Positions 60,989 to 64,000 of a DNA stretch of 64,000 nucleotides are shown piece by piece. The stretch is taken from NCBI GenBank assembly GCA_947034885.2, contig OX344751.2, positions 8,556,001 to 8,620,000 on the forward strand, in the 5' to 3' direction. A program made the translations under genes and the position numbers. Below the pieces are notes generated by a model, which saw only the letters and a program-made list of their open reading frames with translations, ran no database searches and had not been told where the DNA came from. Origin of the DNA: Thuidium tamariscinum (Eukaryota > Streptophyta > Bryopsida > Hypnales > Thuidiaceae). Each line of letters begins with the position of its first letter. Position 1 is the first letter of the stretch.

Positions 60989-62729
60989 CAATGCTTATGA
61001 ACACTTTTGAAGCAAAACAAAGCAATTTAAAAAAAAAAACAAGATGGATGAAACTTTGCCGAAAATCCACCGTTTAGCCCACAGAACTCCCCGGACTGTG
61101 GTCAGTTCACCCCAGCCGGCAGGATGGACTTCTGCAAAATTGCGGCCGCAGTTACACCTACAGGCAGGCCAAGCAAATGGTAAACTGTCCTAAACAGAAG
61201 GTTGACTCCATTGGCAGGTGAAGTCCGAACTTCTCTTCCATTTGTGTCGAGAAGAAATTAAATAAAAACTAAATTCTAGGAGGCTCTGATCTTTCAGCCT
61301 TCATAACATTCAGTAGCCCATAGAAGGACTGCCTTTTCCTTTGTGAAGTCCCCATCACTTAATTTCATCTGACATTTCTTGAAGTTTGCAACTTTAGTCA
61401 CTGAATGGTGTGGAATATTTCACACCATTTCATCTGCTACATGGAATGGTATGGGATATCCTACACCATTTCATCCGCGGGGAGGCAGTGTGACAGGCTC
61501 CTACTGAATGTTATGTTGAAAGGACATGGAACCAAATTATCTTACTGAACATTGAACTCTAAGGAGGAAGATGCAGTTTCCAATGAGAAGAATATTTTTG
61601 TTAAATGTTAAATGTGGACTAAGTTCTGTCAATCATCAATCATACCATGAACAATACTTTACTATCTTCATTTGTGCCAAAAAAAAGAACAATAACTTAC
61701 TAGGCAGCACTTTGTTTCATGGTTTTGGGGATTAGGCAAACTCAGCATTGCATAATGCACATTGATCAGCCCTCTGTTTTGTCTTTGCTGCTTATCAAGA
61801 GTCAAAGTTTGTTTCTAAAAGTGCCATCTACAGTCTGTGTAGATAAGTGATTTTGAAAATGTACACAGACTGTAGATGGCATTTTAAGGTTAGTTGCACT
61901 TTTGGGTGTACCCACCTTTGCCTCACTGTATAGGTCGTTTATTGGAGGAACAAACCAACAGAGGTCAAATTCTAATAGACTTAACAAAATTTGCATCCCT
62001 CCCAAAACAATGTAAGTTGCTTATCATTCAACATGCTCCCCTTGTTAATAATCAAAAACTGGTAATGACATTATTGAACTTGTGTGTAAACTCACCTGAG
62101 TGTCGCTGAGGATTGTATTGATGCCGTTAAAAATGAATGTAGATCTTTTTTTTTGACAAGGGCATTAAAAAGCATCTCATGAATGTTAAGTTTTAGTTTG
62201 ATTAATTATTGATTGTTACAAATGTCATGAGTCTTGTCTTTGCCAACGTTGAAATTTGTGTTCTAGTTTGGTATATACTCCAATTCTATAAGTGATGAGT
62301 ATATAGAGCTCACTAGGATACTCTTTAATCTAATTGGTGTGGTTTACATGATGTGGATACCATTATAGTACTTGAGATCATTTCAATTGGTATTGTTTCC
62401 ATGATTTATGGAATCAACACTATTCAATGATTGAGTTTGTCTTTTTTACTTTAAATTATAGCATTATTATTACATGTCAAATGTGGTCTTTGCAATTGCA
62501 ATGTATGGGCTCACAAACTTGGAATGAAGAGCAAATCTATATTAACCAAATTTCTATGTAGTATGAATTCCAGTTTTAATAGTAACACTATTTGAAAAGG
62601 CAACACTGAACAGAATGAAGCATGCATTTGTTGAAGAAGAATTGGATATTAGATACCATTGTCTTATAATATAGATATTTTGGTAGAGAATGACAATAAA
62701 TATAACAAAAGATGAAAACCCTTCATTTA
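60989..62729. other. Intergenic DNA with a K repeat copy and a D fragment
   Basis: A GC-richer patch at 61080-61240 contains GCGGCCGC but no frame. Repeat K occupies about 61340-61515. The rest is AT-rich with short frames only. Confidence 0.35.
61797..61917. mobile_element. Family D MITE, 5'-truncated (D4)
   Basis: It begins inside D at GTCAAAGTTTGTTTCT and ends GCACTTTTGGGTGTACCCAC. It contains a perfect 20-base stem, TGCCATCTACAGTCTGTGTA and its complement, around a 20-base loop. Confidence 0.72.
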
Positions 62730-63184
62730 AGGTGGAACAACTCATTGTGGTCACATCAACATGCACATGACTCTATAGTGAACACATAACGAATGACCCC
62801 ACTGTAGGGGGTTTATATAAGCAAGATTTAGGCCCTAATCAATTACCTCATTAGGAACTTCCAACTTTTCAATGTGAATTTATTGTAAGAAGTGGCTTTT
62901 AAAGCATTCCACCCGGAAAGTATTGTAATTGTTTTAGGTGAATAAGATAAGTACTATGGTCACAATTTTTGTTGGTTATGGAATAGTCTAGGGATTGATT
63001 TGAGCCATTATAGGTAGAGCAATTCAAAAACTCATAACAAATTCATACTTTATTGAAAAATTATAATTCTAATTGTTCTCACCGTTTCTTATTATATCTC
63101 TTCTATGTGGGGAAAATTTTGAAAAATATCAAGAGTGACATGAGGGCAAACTCCTACTTGTGCCTACAATGGACTATTTTACCT
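62730..63184. mobile_element. Family F element (F2)
   Basis: TA then AGGTGGAACAACTCATTGTG at the left; CAATGGACTATTTTACCT then TA at the right. About 455 bases, non-coding. Confidence 0.65.
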
Positions 63185-63354
63185 TACATTATCCTCAAAA
63201 CCCCTTCACTTGCCACAAACTAATCTCCATTTTCTTGGAATCTGAATTGAAACAGGCCCGAGCTATAAGGTGTTGGCAAGAATGCATGCAAGCCTAAGTG
63301 TCTACTCAAGAGTATGAAAGCAGTTAAAACTTAAAATGAAAATTGGCACATGCA

Positions 63355-64000
63355 CTATTAGAAGAAATTTGAGGCCTCTAAGAGTTTGCAAGTTCATGCA
63401 ATCTGAGAACGCAAAAACTATATAATCGCAAGAATTTGACATAGCCGCAGCAATGCCACGACATTAATTAATTAATTTTTTGAAATTAATATTTTGGACT
63501 TCTTTTTGCATTTCAGGATGCCCCAATTTTTTTTAAATTTTAATAAATGCCAGCCTAACAGTAGTTGGCCATTTTGGAGACCATTTTGGAAACAAACCTA
63601 AAAGTAGCCCTTTGGAGGTTGTTGCCAACTAGGAATCCACATCCAACTTGTAGGTGTACCTATTTTTTAAGCAAGGCTCATACAAATTTTCAACCAAAAC
63701 TTAAAATGTTTTTTTTTTACTTCTATTCAAGATTGGGACTAATATGTTGATGACCTATATTCCAAAGTAGTGAGCAAAAAAGTAGTTCTTGAATGGTTAG
63801 AATCGGAAGACTATATATTGATAATGGGTTTAGGCCAACTTTTGGCTTCCAAAACTCATAATAATTTGAAATCAAGGAAAAAATTTACAAAAAACTGACA
63901 ATCTCTTTGATTCTATCTTCCTGACCCCTAAAGGATTGAGGTCATTTTTCTATCAAAACCACTCAAAACTTCCATTTTTGTTGTCTTCATCCATAAAAAC
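63355..64000. mobile_element. Family C element, left part (C6), running off the window
   Basis: CTATTAGAAGAAATTTGAGG at the left matches the C end; TTAATTAATTAATT follows at about 63464. The right end is outside the window. Confidence 0.5.
63921..64000. mobile_element. Family A start (A9), running off the window
   Basis: CTGACCCCTAAAGGATTGAGG is followed by the A8-type sequence AAAACCACTCAAAACTTCC. It lies inside C6. Confidence 0.65.

Noticed and set aside
58420..61135. GGTCGGGGTGAACTGA and its inverted relative near 61100 as ends of a 2.7-kb host for F1
   Set aside because: The match is short and no boundary duplication could be found.
1..64000. CRISPR arrays, operons, rRNA genes, LTR retrotransposons
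   Set aside because: No spaced direct repeats, polycistronic clusters, rRNA stretches, long direct repeats with primer sites or reverse transcriptase frames were seen.

Overview
This window is nuclear DNA from a land plant. The clearest gene, on the minus strand at 18201-21546, encodes a BES1/BZR1-type transcription factor, a family known only from the green lineage. It is split by GT-AG introns. The window is very AT-rich and gene-poor, and no large retrotransposon proteins are visible, so a bryophyte or another non-flowering plant seems more likely than a grass or a eudicot. That placement is inference; I cannot name the species.

Layout. (1) 1-1243: 3' end of a Ser-rich disordered protein gene on the plus strand that enters from outside the window. 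(2) 2918-3577, minus: an apparently intronless GC-rich gene for a multi-pass membrane protein with the C-terminal signature of the bacterial SdpI immunity family. (3) About 3.7-17.4 kb: AT-rich DNA filled with short non-autonomous DNA transposons. (4) About 17.4-23.7 kb: a normal-composition island with the BZR gene (three coding exons, long 3' and 5' flanks, a possible 27-codon uORF). (5) 23.7-64 kb: a dense, nested mosaic of MITE-like elements, with a few small GC-richer islands (33.6-34.3, 38.6-38.9, 47.8-48.3, 54.9-55.3 and 61.1-61.2 kb) that may hold exons or promoter fragments.

The main content outside genes is a set of repeat families I defined by comparing copies within the window. 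A, B and N have TTAACCCCTAA-type ends and TTAA target duplications, a piggyBac-like signature. D, E and F begin TA-AGGT and are flanked by TA, as in Tc1/mariner. C has CATTAGnnGAAATTTGAGG ends and a conserved internal hairpin. A GAGCATC family has TTA duplications (PIF/Harbinger-like). There are two CACTA MITEs, one Stowaway-like MITE, and unclassified families G, H and M. No transposase or reverse transcriptase reading frame was seen, so all appear non-autonomous.

Several insertions can be proved inside the window. One copy of a host repeat carries the insertion while a sister copy keeps the empty site: A6 in E3 versus E2, B3 in N2 versus N1, the Stowaway in N1 versus N2, the CACTA MITE in E4 versus E1, and a 388-bp element at 33.9 kb versus 36.7 kb. 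These comparisons give the target duplications directly and a relative order of transposition.
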